Source of the DNA: Blastocystis sp. Blastoise
Lineage: Eukaryota; Sar; Bigyra; Opalinata; Blastocystidae
Length of the DNA stretch: 64,000 bases
Reading direction: 5' to 3'
Assembly (NCBI GenBank): GCA_039096225.1
Contig: JBBPEB010000013.1
Span: 275,501 to 339,500, forward strand
Shown here: positions 29,038 through 41,816 of the stretch, piece after piece
Layout of the letters: each line of letters starts with the position of its first letter
Position numbering within the stretch: position 1 is the stretch's first letter
Translations under genes and position numbers: made by a program
Notes under the pieces: model-generated
What the model was told of the DNA's origin: nothing
The model's input: only the letters and a program-made list of their open reading frames with translations
Databases searched by the model: none

Positions 29038-29378
29038 TATATCTACTTTGTAAATACATTCATTTTTGTTTTTTAACATTTCGATTTTGAATTATTGTTT
29101 ATAGAAAAATTGTTTTTTATGATTTTAAAAAGTTTATTAAAATACTTTTCAGGAATAATTTAGGAACAATTTGTTTGAATATATGTAAAACGTAATTTTA
29201 AAAATGAAAACGGTAAATAATAAATATATAAAACAATAAACAAAATATAATGAGAAATACAGTTATTCTAATACAAATAAATATATATATAAGTTTGTTT
29301 GATACTATATTGTTTAGTTTTTATGTATTAATTAAACGTAGATGAATGGAGAGGAGCAGAAGTTCTATTTGAATCACC
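29038..29378. other. Intergenic, A+T-rich
   Basis: Convergent 3' flanks of archease and the methyltransferase gene. Nothing recognised. Confidence 0.6.
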
Positions 29379-31084
29379 TTAAGAAGAATTATCTTTATAT
29401 TCACGGTTATTATTGTCATTCTGATTATCTTTAGAATATGGTCTATTCTCCTGATTAGTAGCATTCATATTAGAAGAGAGAGGAATACTATTCCAAGACG
29501 ATTCTCTATTTAAAGAATCATGATTTCCTTGGAAGTGATTCAAATCATTATTATAATTTTTATTATTATTATTATTCCAATTATTTCTTTTATTATCATT
29601 AGCATTCCAATTACTTCTCTTTTGAGTATTAGTGTAATGAGAAGAAAAAGAAGAATTATTATATTGTCTTCTATTATCATTAGAATCTCTATTATTATAA
29701 TTTCTATTATTATTATTATAATCTCTATTATTATATGTATTCACACGGTGGTCAGAATAAGAATTATTATGATTATTATTAAATCTATCCGAGTTAGTCC
29801 TATCGTTAATATTTCTATTATTATTATTATAATCTCTATTATTATTATAATCTCTATTATTATTATAATCTCTATTATTATTATAATCTCTATTATTATT
29901 ATAATCTCTATTATTATTATAATCTCTATTATTATTATAATTTCTATTATTATTATAATTTCTTCTATTATTATCATAATCTCTTCTATTATCATAGTTT
30001 CTATTATTATCATAGTTTCTATTATTATCATAATTTCTATTATTATCATAATTTCTATTATCATTATAATTTCTATTATCATTATTATAATTCGATTTCC
30101 AGTTATTTCTTCTTTCTAAGGGTTTATACCAATCTTCAGTTTTCCCTTTTTCTTCTTCTTCAAATTCTTTCGATTGTTCATACAAAGGACGATTCATAAT
30201 AGTTATAGAAGGTTTTCTATATATACCATAATAGGAACGTATACAATTCTTTATATATTTATCTCTTAAAAAGGGGTTGATGTCACTTTCAAAATAATTT
30301 CGTTCTACAAAATTATTCTTCTCATTACTTAGTAATCGATTTAATCCAATAGAATAAATTTCTTTTGTCCATTCTCCTCGACTTCTATAATAAGTTAAGA
30401 AACTATTACAGAAATCTGGTGTTTCTTTCTCTTTATTCCATACTTGTGCATATAATCCATGTTGAATATCAAAGAATAAAGACATTTCAGGGATAACACA
30501 ATCATGTTCTCGTATAATAAACATACCACCAGGTTCTAAAACACGAACAATCTCCTTTAAAAATCGTTTATAATCACGAATATGATGTAATACCATAAGA
30601 CATGTTATAACAGACATACTATTATCTTTATAAGGAAGTATATATCCATCATAATAATTAAATGTAAAGTCTTTAATTGTATCATTTGTTAAATCTCGTA
30701 TATCACAACCATATATAGAGCTAGGATCAAGTTGAAGAGCTTTCCCAATAGCGCTTGTAAGAGATCCTTCGGCACACCCAATATCTAAATAAGAATGAAT
30801 AGTAAATGGAATAGAAGGAGAAGGAAGAGGAATAGGAGGAAGAGGAATAGAAGAAGAAGGAATAGGAGGAGAAGGTATAGGAGGAAGAGGAATAGAGGAA
30901 GAAGGAAGAGGAATAGATGAAGGAGAAGGAAGAGGAATAGAAGAAGGAGGAAGAGGAATAGATGAAGGAGAAGGAAGAGGAATAGGAGGAAGAGGAATAG
31001 AAGGAAGAGGAATAGATGAAGGAATAGAAGAAGGATAAGATTGTGTATTAGATAATGTGGATATATCAGGAATTAAGGATAATA

Positions 31085-31120
<36 letters not shown>

Positions 31121-32964
31121 AGTAATAATAATGTTTATATATATAAATATACCTCACGAACACGTGCACTTGTTCGATTATCCACGTGCTCTTCAGTTTG
31201 TGATTTGACAACACCAGATTGTGTACCAGACTTTGAAAGATCAGAAGATAACGACTGATTATCTTTATAAATATATATATATATATATATATATTAATTA
31301 TAATAATATTATATATATATACTATTTGATTCTTCAATTTCACCTTCTTCTTTGGGTTCAGGAATAGACTCATGTGTAACTGGATCCACTTTATATATAT
31401 AATAATAATAATAATAATAAACAATAATAAAATATAATAATAATAATAATAAACAATAATAAAATATAATAATAATAATATATACCTTTATATATATCCT
31501 GTAAGACAATTAAATAGAGTTGATCATATATATATTGATCACATTTTTCCTCTGGATTCTCTGATTCTAACTATATATATAAACATAACAAAACATTAGC
31601 ATAATAATCAATATATATCTAACAATAAACTCAGCATAATAATAATCTATTTATATATATATACACATCGACGAATTGTATTCATAAATTTGTCTAGTAA
31701 ATCATAATTAAAATCGACTTGTTTCAACATAATCGTTTCCATTCGTTTTATTAATTGATTCTTATCATTATTATAAGAAAACAAACTTTGAAATTGTTGT
31801 TGAGAAATAACCGTGGGAATATCATTTCTATCTTTTAATACAGTAGGGCGATGTCTTTCAGTTGCAGAGAAATAAGCAACATATATATACTATTCATAAT
31901 AAGAAATAATAAAGTCAAATATATAATTTACATATATATACTATTCATAATAAGAAATAATAAAGTCAAATATATAATTTACATATATATACATATGATT
32001 TTAAATAATATATAAAAAAATAATAAATATATATTTGAAGAATAAATTAATAAAATATAATAAATTAATTAAAAAAATAATGAATAATAATTAATAATTT
32101 TTCTTCTTTATATATATATATACCTCCGTTTCAGCATTTTCCAATGTTTCTTTTATTTGATATTTAGTAATATTGATCGATTCAAATATAGATAAATCTA
32201 GTTTATGTAATCGAAATACAATAAACGGACAATTATTCATATATAAATCAGAAACAATTAATTTTAATGGACGTGAAAATAAGAAGATATTTCCTTCTTT
32301 ACTAATATTCAAAGAAGAATCGTTTATATCTTGTAAATATGCAATATCCATAAATACTGGTGCATAGGCACATCGATAAGGATATTCCGTATCTAAAAAT
32401 GATAAAAATGATGTATGATGTACATGAACCGTAGAATTTAATTCTAAAATATCAAGATTTGATTGCTCATTATGTCTAGATACACTACTAGGAATAGATA
32501 TATCAATACTATTAAAAGTAGAATGCTCTAAAAATGAGACAATACGACTTGTACAATCATTAAAACAAATATATAGACCATAAGAAGATCGAAGAACACT
32601 ATCGTATGCTTGCATAGGGCAATTCTTATTACGTATCGTACCAATCCAATCAGCAACTTTCTCAGAAACAGAAGAGGGAGGTAATACGGATAATAGACAT
32701 TCTTCGACCTTTAATTTATCCAATATTTCTTTGTCTTTATTAAAATACTGTTTTATATCAAACAATTTACTGACAGAGACTTGTTGACAAGGGTCGTCAG
32801 ATAATTCGAACAAAGTATCCTCATCCTCAGTATTTCTATTGGTTATATCAGGATCAACTTGATCCTTAGACAAATTCTTACTAGTTAAATAATAAATACA
32901 TTATAATAATATACATAATTGTCTGTTCATTGTCTTTATTTTTAGATTCAGTATTATTCTCCAT
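29379..32964 (-). CDS. Class I SAM-dependent methyltransferase with RDYNNN-repeat tail
   Basis: Exons 32915-32964, 32124-32880, 31665-31889, 31486-31570, 31323-31388, 31153-31262 and 29379-31085; 999 aa with no frame break. Methyltransferase core near residues 515-640: SYLDIGCAEGSLTSAIG (motif I), IYGCDIRD, then YKDNSMSVITCLMVLHHIRD and LEPGGMFIIREHDC. Before it lie an unrecognised about 340-residue region, a Pro/Ser-rich IPLP minisatellite linker, and a module with ATERHRPTVLKDRNDIP and LLDKFMNTIRR. After it comes a tail built from Asn-Tyr-Arg-Asp heptad-like repeats and an Asn/Arg/Ser-rich end. LHHIRDYKRFLKE and REHDC resemble methyltransferases annotated in large DNA viruses and protists, but I cannot name the substrate. 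The RNA-binding-like tail suggests an RNA substrate (inference). Start chosen at the ATG whose exon splices in frame to SKDQVDPD. Confidence 0.8.
29812..30085. repeat. Coding minisatellite encoding NNNRDYN / DNNRNYD repeats
   Basis: Plus-strand unit of 18-21 bp (ATTATTATAATCTCT type) repeated about 14 times. In the minus-strand gene it encodes a basic-aromatic Asn-rich repeat tail. Confidence 0.9.
30800..31030. repeat. Coding minisatellite encoding Ile-Pro-Leu-Pro-Ser linker
   Basis: GGAAGAGGAATA-type units on the plus strand give repeated IPLP, SSIP and PSPS in the methyltransferase protein, just before its catalytic domain. Confidence 0.9.
31880..31981. repeat. Perfect 51-bp tandem duplication spanning a 3' splice site
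   Basis: Two identical 51-bp units (starts 31880 and 31931) inside intron 2 of the methyltransferase gene. Each contains the same acceptor context (GAATAG then TATATATATG in gene sense). Confidence 0.9.
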
Positions 32965-33100
32965 GTCTCTTGTTTATGTCCTAACCAAATGACAAAAATT
33001 ATAATACACAATATACTATTCAAATAGAGAAAAACAAGATATAAGAAATCTAAAAAAAGTAAAGAATTTGAAAAACAAAAACTGGGTGAACAATCAGAAT

Positions 33101-33112
33101 AAACCGCGGTAA
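33101..33112. promoter_or_regulatory. CCGCGG palindrome in divergent promoter
   Basis: AAACCGCGGTAA lies between the divergent methyltransferase (start 32964) and DDX49 (start 33228) genes, about 140 and 124 bp from the two starts. A regulatory role is inference from position and repetition. Confidence 0.45.
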
Positions 33113-33227
33113 ATAATATTGAGAAAATTTTATTTTATAAATAACCATAAATAATATAGAACTAGACATTTTGATTGATTATAGACTATATAACGTTTTT
33201 CTAGGTCTATAATATCAAGTATATATA

Positions 33228-33767
33228 ATGAGTTCAAGTGAATCTGAAGATGAAGGTGCTTTTTCTTTGTTTTCAAGCAAAGCAAGTGACATTTCACCAA
33301 TAATTGAAGCTCCTAAAGTAAAAGAATCTGATACACAAGTTCAAAAAGAAATAACAGAAACATCTTCAAAAGATGAATCTGATGCGTTGTCTTTTGATGA
33401 ATTAGGACTAAATGAATGGCTTATCAAAAGTGCAGATGAAGTAGGTATTCGTCAGCCGACTCCTGTCCAAAGAAATTGTATTCCAAAGATCTTAGCTGGA
33501 TTGAATGTAATTGGTATTGCTGAAACAGGTAGCGGTAAGACAGCTACTTTTGCTTTACCTATTCTTCAAAATCTTGCTATTGATCCCTATGGTATTTATG
33601 CGATGATCATCACTCCTACACGAGAACTTGCTTATCAAATTCAAGAACAATTTGAAGCTTTTGGTTTAGGTATTCTTGTTCGTACTTGTTTATTAGTAGG
33701 AGGTCAAGATCAAATTAAACAAGGTGTTGAATTAACAAAAAGACCTCACATTGTTATTGCCACACCT

Positions 33768-33804
<37 letters not shown>

Positions 33805-35253
33805 ATATTTTATATTCATTTATTTTATAATATATTTTTTTAATTTCTATAATATATTTTTTTAATTTCTATAATATATTTTATTATAATGTTATCTATA
33901 TATATATATATTAATTATATATATATAAAGGTCGATTATTAGAGCATCTTTCTCGTTCTGATGGTATGGCTATACATAAATTAAAGTATATTGTACTGGA
34001 TGAAGCGGATAGGCTATTAGATGGATCACAATCAGAAGAAATGAAACGTATCTTAACGTATATACCAAAAGAATCTCAATATATATTAACAACAGCTACT
34101 TATAATGATGCTATTAAACAATTAGTATATTATTTTATTACTATTATTCATTGAATGAATTCTATATATATAGGATAATATAAAGAATAGAGATATATAT
34201 GTATATGAAGGAAACATTGAAACAAAAACAGTTTCCACTTTAGAGGAATACTATTTATTAGTACCTCAACAAATAAAATTATCTTATTTTGTTTATCTAC
34301 TCATGCATTCAAGTAATTCTATTTATTATTTAATTTTATTATTTAATTTTATTATTTATTTTTTTATTTATTTTTTTATTTATTTTATTTATTTTTTTAT
34401 TTATTTTTTTTATTTATTTTATTATATATATTATTATTAAATATATAGTAAAAAAGTTACAAACAGAGGAAGAAGAGGAGGAAGAGAAGAAGAAGGACGA
34501 TAAGAAGAAGGAGAAATCATTATATAAATGCAAAAGTGCCATTGTCTTTTGCGCCAAGTGTAAAACTGCTCAAATGTTACAAGAATTATTACTTCAATTT
34601 GAAGTATATATATAAGGTTATTATTATGTTTATTCTATGTATTCTATTTCTTCTATTTATAATGTTATTATTGTTTTTATACTTATTTTTTTATTCTATT
34701 ATTCTATTTCTTCTATTTATAATGTTATTATTATTTTGATACTTATTCTCTTTATTCTCTTTCTTCTATTTATTGCTATTATTATATATAGATACCTTGT
34801 GTCTGTCTCCATAGTATGTTAAATCAAAGAAGAAGAATTGCTGCATTAGGGAAATTCAAAAATGCTAAGGCTAATATATTAATTTGTACAGATGTCGCTT
34901 CTAGAGGTCTGGATATCCCTCAAGTTGATTTAGTTATTAATTTTGATTTACCGAATAATCCCCGTGATTATGTTCATCGTGTTGGTAGAACAGCTAGAGC
35001 TGGTCGTTCTGGTACTTCTGTTTCTATGGTTACTCAATATGATATTTTACTCCTTAAGAATATCGAAAAAACCACGGGAAAAGAGATGTCTGCTCAAGAG
35101 GGTATTGAAGAAGAAAACGTTCTTACTCTTCTAGGAAAAGTTAATAAAGCTGAACGTGTTGCTCAGTTACGTCTGAATCAGGATGGATTTTATGAAAAAT
35201 ATAAACAAATACGAGAAGATCGACGTAAAAAACAAATGGCAAACAAAGAATAA
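33228..35253 (+). CDS. DEAD-box RNA helicase, DDX49/Dbp8 type
   Basis: Exons 33228-33768, 33931-34124, 34174-34312, 34449-34603 and 34792-35253; 496 aa. All helicase motifs are visible: Q motif (QPTPVQ), I AETGSGKT, Ia PTRELAYQ, Ib TPGR, II DEAD, III TAT instead of SAT, V ASRGLDIP, VI HRVGRTARAG. The F-x-x-LGLNEWLIKSADEVGI lead-in and the short C-terminal tail fit DDX49/Dbp8, which acts in 18S rRNA processing in the nucleolus. Orthology rests on overall layout. An acidic/basic low-complexity insert (E-run then KKKDDKKKEK) interrupts the start of RecA domain 2. A CCACGG motif copy lies at 35072 and a near-copy (CCCCGTGATT) at 34959-34968. Confidence 0.9.
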
Positions 35254-35587
35254 GAAAATAAAGAATATTTTTTTTTACAATTTCTATATAAGTTCATTTT
35301 ATGTTTTTTTGTGTACTGTTTTATGTGTATTCATGTTTTCATTTATGTTTTTATTGTGTTCTTATAAGTCTCTTGTTTTCTTCATACATTTGTTTTTATT
35401 TTTCATTCTAATCCAAATTTATAATTTGACTTCACTTATGTAAACTATCAAATCTAATAATCTATATTTAATGATATATTTTATTTTTTTTTAAATCTTT
35501 AAAATTTGCTAACAAATTTGAAAAGAAAAATTTGATAAATTATTTTCATCTTTATTCCTAGAATTATTTAATATTCAATCTTTAATT
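35254..35587. other. Intergenic, tandem genes
   Basis: 334 bp between DDX49 and the Hakai-like gene, T-rich. Nothing recognised. Confidence 0.6.
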
Positions 35588-36668
35588 ATGGATCTTTATG
35601 CAGAATTTGATACAAGGTCAAGATTTACAAGAACAAACGTATTAAAAAAGCGACACATTTCTCACATTCAAATAGAAAATAACGAAGTTAATCGTGATAA
35701 TACACGTATGAGTTTTACATGAAATGTATTATTTAGTTTTAGTTGAAAATGAATCAGAAACCAAACCAGGTTCACAATTGCTTTCTTCAAATGTAGATAT
35801 CAATGAGAGAATGAATACTCAAAATGAGACAAACTTTGATAGTATATTTATGATGTTTTTTCTTCGATTCGTTATATATTTCCATTTTTTATAGACAATG
35901 ATATAGTTGTGTTAACCCAGAATGTCGATGAAATTCAAGAGAATCGTCACAGCTCTATAAGCAAAGAGTCTTGTAATGATGAGGCTATAATAAAGCCCCT
36001 AACACTTCCAAAAACATTACTTCTTCAATTACAAGAATTATCGATATCTCCATCACGTCCAAAAAGTTATATATTATGCCCTCTATGTAAAAATGTTGTT
36101 ATAACATTTGCAAGACTTGTATGTTTTTTTATTCTATATATGGTTTTTAAGTATTTACTTGTTTTTTTTTGTTCTTTTTTTGTTTTTTTTAATTCTTATA
36201 TATATATATATATCATAGTTACCCTGTCAGCATTGTTTCTGTTACGATTGTTCTACGTCTGCTTCATCTATTTGTCCATTTTGTAAACAATATTGTAATT
36301 CAATTGAAACATTTCCAAATACTGTATCTCTATATTATTGTTCTATACCTACATGTATGTGCTGTTTCCTTACTAAAGAATCACTTAATGTATATATATA
36401 GTATTTATTCTATTCAATATATATATAAACTATTATATATGTTTCGTATTTAATATATTATATATATATATATATTGCATATATTTTTATACCTTAATAA
36501 ATGATTATTATATTATTAAGATACTGTTACTGTTATTATTGTTGCTATAGTACTATTTATTATATTAACCTATTTATTTCACGATTTCTTTTTTCAATAT
36601 TATATATTCTTATTATATAGACACATAGAAGAAGAAATCATAATCAAATAGAGAATCCGGTTGCTTAA
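35588..36668 (+). CDS. Hakai (CBLL1)-like RING / C2H2 protein
   Basis: Exons 35588-35705, 35737-35841, 35895-36118, 36219-36389 and 36621-36668; 221 aa. C-terminal half: CPLCKN, ARLLPCQHCFCYDCS and CPFC form a compact RING, followed by ETFPNTVSLYYCS and CMCCFLTKESLNTHRRRNH. This order (RING with PCxHxFCYDC, then SLFxCS and a C2H2 with a LxxHxxxxH end) is the Hakai/CBLL1 layout. Hakai is an E3 ligase-like subunit of the m6A mRNA methyltransferase complex in plants and animals. The N-terminal about 130 residues are Asn/Ser-rich and unrecognised. The last intron falls inside the C2H2 finger, and joining it restores the His pair. A role in m6A writing is inferred from the family. Confidence 0.75.
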
Positions 36669-37136
36669 ACTATTATTATTATATTTGCTGTTTTTCATTT
36701 TATTATATATATGTTATTGAAATTATTAATGTTATATTGTTTATGTTATTACTAAATATATCTTTCTACAGTTTATTGATGATCAAATCCTTAATATCTT
36801 ATCATAATTGTACTAATAAAATATCTATTCATATGAATAATTTGTATATAATAAAAATAGTAGATAAAATAATTCATATTCAATCTACTATACATTTATG
36901 GATTGTTCAAAGTTGTTTATAAGTATTTTTAAAACAACGGCAATATAGAATAACAAATATGGAATATATTCATAATAATTTAACTCTAATATTCATAAAC
37001 AAAGTGGTATTTATATTGACTAACATAGAATAATTAATAAAGAAATAGAGAAGTTCATAGTCTTTATTATTCCTTACAAACAAAACAAAAACAGTAATAA
37101 GTCAAATACAGTAATAAATATAAATATATGTATAAT
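36669..37136. other. Intergenic, convergent 3' flanks
   Basis: 468 bp between the Hakai-like gene and ORC1. An open frame at 36737-36922 has no coding character. Confidence 0.6.
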
Positions 37137-37504
37137 TTATGTAATAAGAGCCATGATATCTTGTTCATCTTTTAATGCATATTGAATATCATCCACTGTT
37201 ATTAATAAAGACACAACTGTATCACTCTTGAGTGACTTATTCATAATAGACACTAACTCGTATTGTTGAAGTTTATTCAGTATATATATATATTCAGGAA
37301 GAGATAACGATGGTATTTTCTTATAATCACGACATATAACTTCTAATCGATTCATTATAGCTTGATTGGTCGCATATTCTACACCACACAATGTCATGTG
37401 CTTTACAATAGCGATTAGAACTAGCTTCATATATATAGAACAACTTTGAACCAACTATAATAGATGATGATTATTATTATATATATTATTATTTGATATA
37501 TCAT

Positions 37505-37569
<65 letters not shown>

Positions 37570-40500
37570 TTACTTGTATTTTATAGTTATCAATATGTTC
37601 AGAAGACGCTTCCATAATCTCTGTCATTGTTAATCTTTATAATATTATATATTATATATTATATATTATATATATACTTGGGTAGATTTTTTTCCTTCAC
37701 AATTTCTAATGCACGTCTAAATATATATTAATAATATATTTATAAATATATATACATATATATATATACCTTGTAAGTGCCAAAGCACGTCGAATATCTC
37801 CTGAAATGGCGGCAACTTTACGCGCGCAAAGATCTAAAGCTTCTGAATTATATATATCTAATAAATTTAATCGTTTCTATATATATATATTAATAGATAT
37901 AGAATAATAATAGTATTATGAATCATAAAAATGATACTAATACTATAAACAAACAAAATAACAATAAATTTGCAATATATATATATATATATATACCAGT
38001 AAGATATCATATATTTGTTCTCTATTATAAGGTTTAAAATTATATCGTTCCAGAGAAAGTCGTGACCAGTTACGAGGGTTTAAAACTCTCTCGGGAAGGT
38101 CCATTGTATTACTAATCCCAATAACAGTAAGATGAGAAAAAGGGTGACTTGGCCATTCAAAAAGTTGATAAATAATATTTTGTGCTTTATTACATATATA
38201 ATCCAGTTCATCCACCAAAATAACAATAGGTAAAATATCACTTTTCTCCGTGGAACCATGTTTATTCACATCGGAATCAGCACAAAAACGATCATTAAGT
38301 ATAGAAAGTGCCTTAGCTGGATGTAAATAAGAATGATATAGTTCTTTATATATGATGGAAAACACTTGTTGTGGATCAGTCATCTTCATACCATTTATAT
38401 CAATAAACTATATATATATATATAATAAAATAAGAATATAAACCTGTTATATATAATATATATAATCAATATTAATCTAGGAAATTTATATATATATATA
38501 TATAGCTATAAATATATACAACAAAACGTTTAAGATTCCCGGAATAAACACGTTCCTGGAGATGACGCACCACCTCACGCACAGTGGCCGTTTTACCTGT
38601 TCCTGGCATCCCTATATATATAATAAGTATTATAATAATAATTATAAATCTTAAAATAATAATAATAAATATATAATAATAAATATATAAAAATAATAAT
38701 AAATATTAAAATAATAATAATAAATATATAATATAAAATATATAATAATAAATATATAATAATATATACCTGATATATAAAGAGAAGAAGCATTGCCTCC
38801 TTTAAGAATGGCTTGTTCCAAATAATTATTTATACTCGTTTTCTCTTCGTCTCTGCAGGGGAGGTCCTCGGGAATACTGGATAACTGTAAAAGTAGGGGA
38901 AATAATACATATATAAGATCAGAGTTATATATAAAATGAAAATATTAAAAAAGATATATATTAAAAATATAATATCATAGCTATATATACACGAGAAAGA
39001 TTTAAGAAATAATAATAATATATATAGAATATATTTATACCAAAAAAATATAAATATATACCTGAAGATTATTAATAGCAATTTGTATTGGAGTTAATTC
39101 TTCTTCATCTTCATCTTCATCTTCAGAAGAAGAAATATCTTCTTTGTTTTCAGCACCTGTAAGATTATTTTCAGATATACTATTTATGTCATCTTCTTCT
39201 TTTGATTGTTTTATTTCATCATCATTGTCTTCTTCATCATCTTCAGTCTTTTCTTTATTTATATTTTCTTTATCCTTTTTTCCTCTTTTCTTTTCTGTTC
39301 TTTTTTTCTTTTCAACTTTATTCTCTCCATCTTCTTCATCACCATCTTCTTCTTCTTCACCTTCTATTACTCTTCTTCTCTTCTTTCTCTTCATTTCTGG
39401 TAAATATTCTGATAATATAGTTCCATCAGAACCTACTTTAATATCAATCGATCCTTCTACATAACTATCAGCTATAGATACATTTTCTATACCAATTAAA
39501 CCAGTTTTAGCTAATCGTTTCTTTCCTTTGGATCGTCTTAAACTAACAATTGATGTTAACATTACTTTAGGAGCGGCATTAGTTGTATTTGAAGTTGATT
39601 GCGTGGTATTTCCCTCCACTTTCTTTTGGCGGGGAACAGGAGAGGGACGTGGTGGAATATAAGAAGTCTCTATTTTACGATGATGAGAATAACTATATAC
39701 AGTAATAATAAAGAGATGAATATATATATAATTAAGTTTATTATATATATACAGTATAACACGTTTTGATTTAAAATCATAAGCTTCTTCTATATATATA
39801 ATATTTTAATAATATTTTAATAACATTTTAAAACATTATAATAACATTTTAATAACATTTTAAAACATTATAATAACATTATAATAACATTATAATAACA
39901 TTATAATAACATTTTAATAACATTATAATAACATTATAATAACATTATAATAACATTATAATAACATTTTAATAATATTTTAATAACATTATAATAACAT
40001 TATAATAACATTTTAATAACAATTTAATAACATTATAATAACATTATAATAATAAAACAATTATACTAATAATAATATACTTTGAATCGGACGAAAAGTC
40101 TTTACAGTTATATCAAAAAAACGATCACAATAAAATAATTCCTTATAAAAGAGTTCATTAACGATTTCTTCATTATTCTCTTTTTTATGATTATAATCAT
40201 TCATAAAAATATCATATTGTCTTGAAGAAACAACATTAACTTTCTTCCAAATACTGGAAATTAAATTATCATTGATATGATTCGTCTCATACAACTCTCT
40301 TGGTTTATACTCTGGACGTTTGTTCTTTATAACATCATTATTAGCATAATACCATCTGCATTCAACATAATTTTCATTTCCTATCTGCCACATGGATTCG
40401 ATCTCAGCAATCCAGCTGGACACGTAATCACCAGTTAAATCTTTTGTATTTGGGCCACCATTCATACTTATACAGTCTCCAATGTAATAGATCGCATCCT

Positions 40501-40629
40501 CCATAATAAAAGCATCATAATGACTCTCATCTATAACAAATATCAGGAATAATAAGTCATTCAAGTATTCATTAGCATACCGCCTATCTTAATTGGGTTT
40601 CCTATCCAAGAGAATAAAATCCCAGACAT
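37137..40629 (-). CDS. ORC1: Origin recognition complex subunit 1 (BAH + AAA+ ATPase)
   Basis: Exons 40581-40629, 40081-40530, 39753-39789, 39062-39692, 38770-38884, 38520-38611, 37997-38407, 37770-37876, 37678-37716, 37574-37634 and 37137-37454; 769 aa. ORC1 marks replication origins and loads MCM with CDC6. N-terminal BAH domain (residues about 15-180: YYIGDCISM, YVSSWIAEIESMW, ECRWYY, ELYETNH). A disordered Glu/Lys/Asp-rich linker follows. The ATPase then shows IPEDLPCRDEE, Walker A GMPGTGKTATV, FIDINGMKM, Walker B ILVDELDYI, sensor 1 GISNTMDLPE and ARKVAAISGDIRRAL. The C-terminal winged-helix region is the last exon. The BAH domain and FIDINGM motif separate it from CDC6. Intron 2 holds an 11-bp minisatellite. 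Confidence 0.95.
39800..40060. repeat. 11-bp minisatellite in ORC1 intron 2
   Basis: About 23 copies of an ACATTATAATA / ACATTTTAATA unit alternate without clear order across the intron between 39790 and 40080. Confidence 0.85.
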
Positions 40630-41375
40630 ACTCTAAAAGAAAATAAAAACATCAATCAGTTAGGAAAATCACGATTACAAAGGAAAATGAAGCCATATTT
40701 CAAATTATTCCTATAATTTTTTTTGTTGTGCTATTTTCAAATAAAATGTGCAAGAGAAACACATTTTTCAATATGAACAACTTACAATAGTATGCGTTTA
40801 CTGTGATTATAATATATCGATACAAAACGAAAGAAACGAATTGAAATAATCACCATGATAATGATTATGCTCATCAATTAATGCTTTATATTTTGTGGAT
40901 TTGTCTCGTATGTATTTTCTAACTTATAAGTATTGGTTTAATGTCTTGCCATAAATTAGAATAACATTAAAGTTAATTTTGTTATGAATAATCTTGAATA
41001 TTCGTTCATTCTATTATTTCAAGTATTCATTCTATTATAAAGTAATTCATTATCTTATTGATATGTTCTATAAAATGAAGAGTTTCCTTAAAAGAATCTA
41101 ATTCATAATGATCTTTACAATGTATGCAATTATTGTGAAAACATACTTATTTCAAATGATTTAATAATAGAGATTAAATTATTGATGCATATATAATGAA
41201 ATCACATGAGAGATATATAAGCAAATACATAAATGAGTAACAAACAACGATTATTAATGAAGATATTTATATACCACTTTGAAAACTAAAAATAAATTGA
41301 AGATAATTAGAAGTATTAATCGTGTATCAACGTTTTATTACAAACATAGTAGAATTCTAAAAAAAATAATAATAA
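40630..41375. other. Intergenic
   Basis: 745 bp between the ORC1 5' end and the 3' end of the small unknown gene. Nothing recognised. Confidence 0.6.
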
Positions 41376-41816
41376 TTACTGAATTATTTCTTTAGAATCA
41401 ATGTTTTCTTTGTTTTCTTTGTTTTTTGGATCCATGGAAGGATTAGCAGCTATATATTTTTCGTATTCCATCTTTAGCATTTCATCATTTGTAGGTCTTT
41501 CTAAATAGAAGAATCATAAAAAGTGTTATAATATATTGAATGAATTTTTTAAATAGAGAATCACTCATTAAAGGATTAAAAAACAAAAACGGAACGCAAA
41601 ACATTTGGAAAACTATATACTCCTATTGTTTTGAACATAAGTAGGTTTCTCAGAGTAATCAGCATTAATTTCTTTGTTTTTATGGCATTCTCTCAATGCT
41701 TTAAAAGAGGTTTTCATTTGAGATGGGGACAATGAGACGATGGAATCGACAAAAGCATCAAGCAAATAAGCACATCTAGAAGGATTTAAAGGTTTTCTAT
41801 TTGGAGTATCAGACAT
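41376..41816 (-). CDS. Small conserved-looking protein of unknown function, 106 aa
   Basis: Exons 41621-41816 and 41376-41500. The frame is restored across the intron (AGG A / AA AGA CCT) and total length is divisible by three. The protein starts MSDTPNRKPLNPSRCAYLLDA; the segment RCAYLLDAFVDSIVSL looks helical and amphipathic. The C-terminal third is Lys/Asn/Glu-rich (NKENKENIDSK). Codon quality and a standard GTATAT donor argue for a real gene. I do not recognise the family. It is divergent from ELP6 across 273 bp. Confidence 0.6.

Noticed and set aside
30800-31030. Possible CRISPR-like repeat array
   Set aside because: Units are 12-18 bp, degenerate and contiguous, without spacers. They are an in-frame coding minisatellite of the methyltransferase gene.
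37800-37830. GCGCGC near 37822 as another member of the iterated palindrome
   Set aside because: Core lacks the CC...GG ends and flanks do not match; it lies in the conserved ARKVA codons of ORC1.
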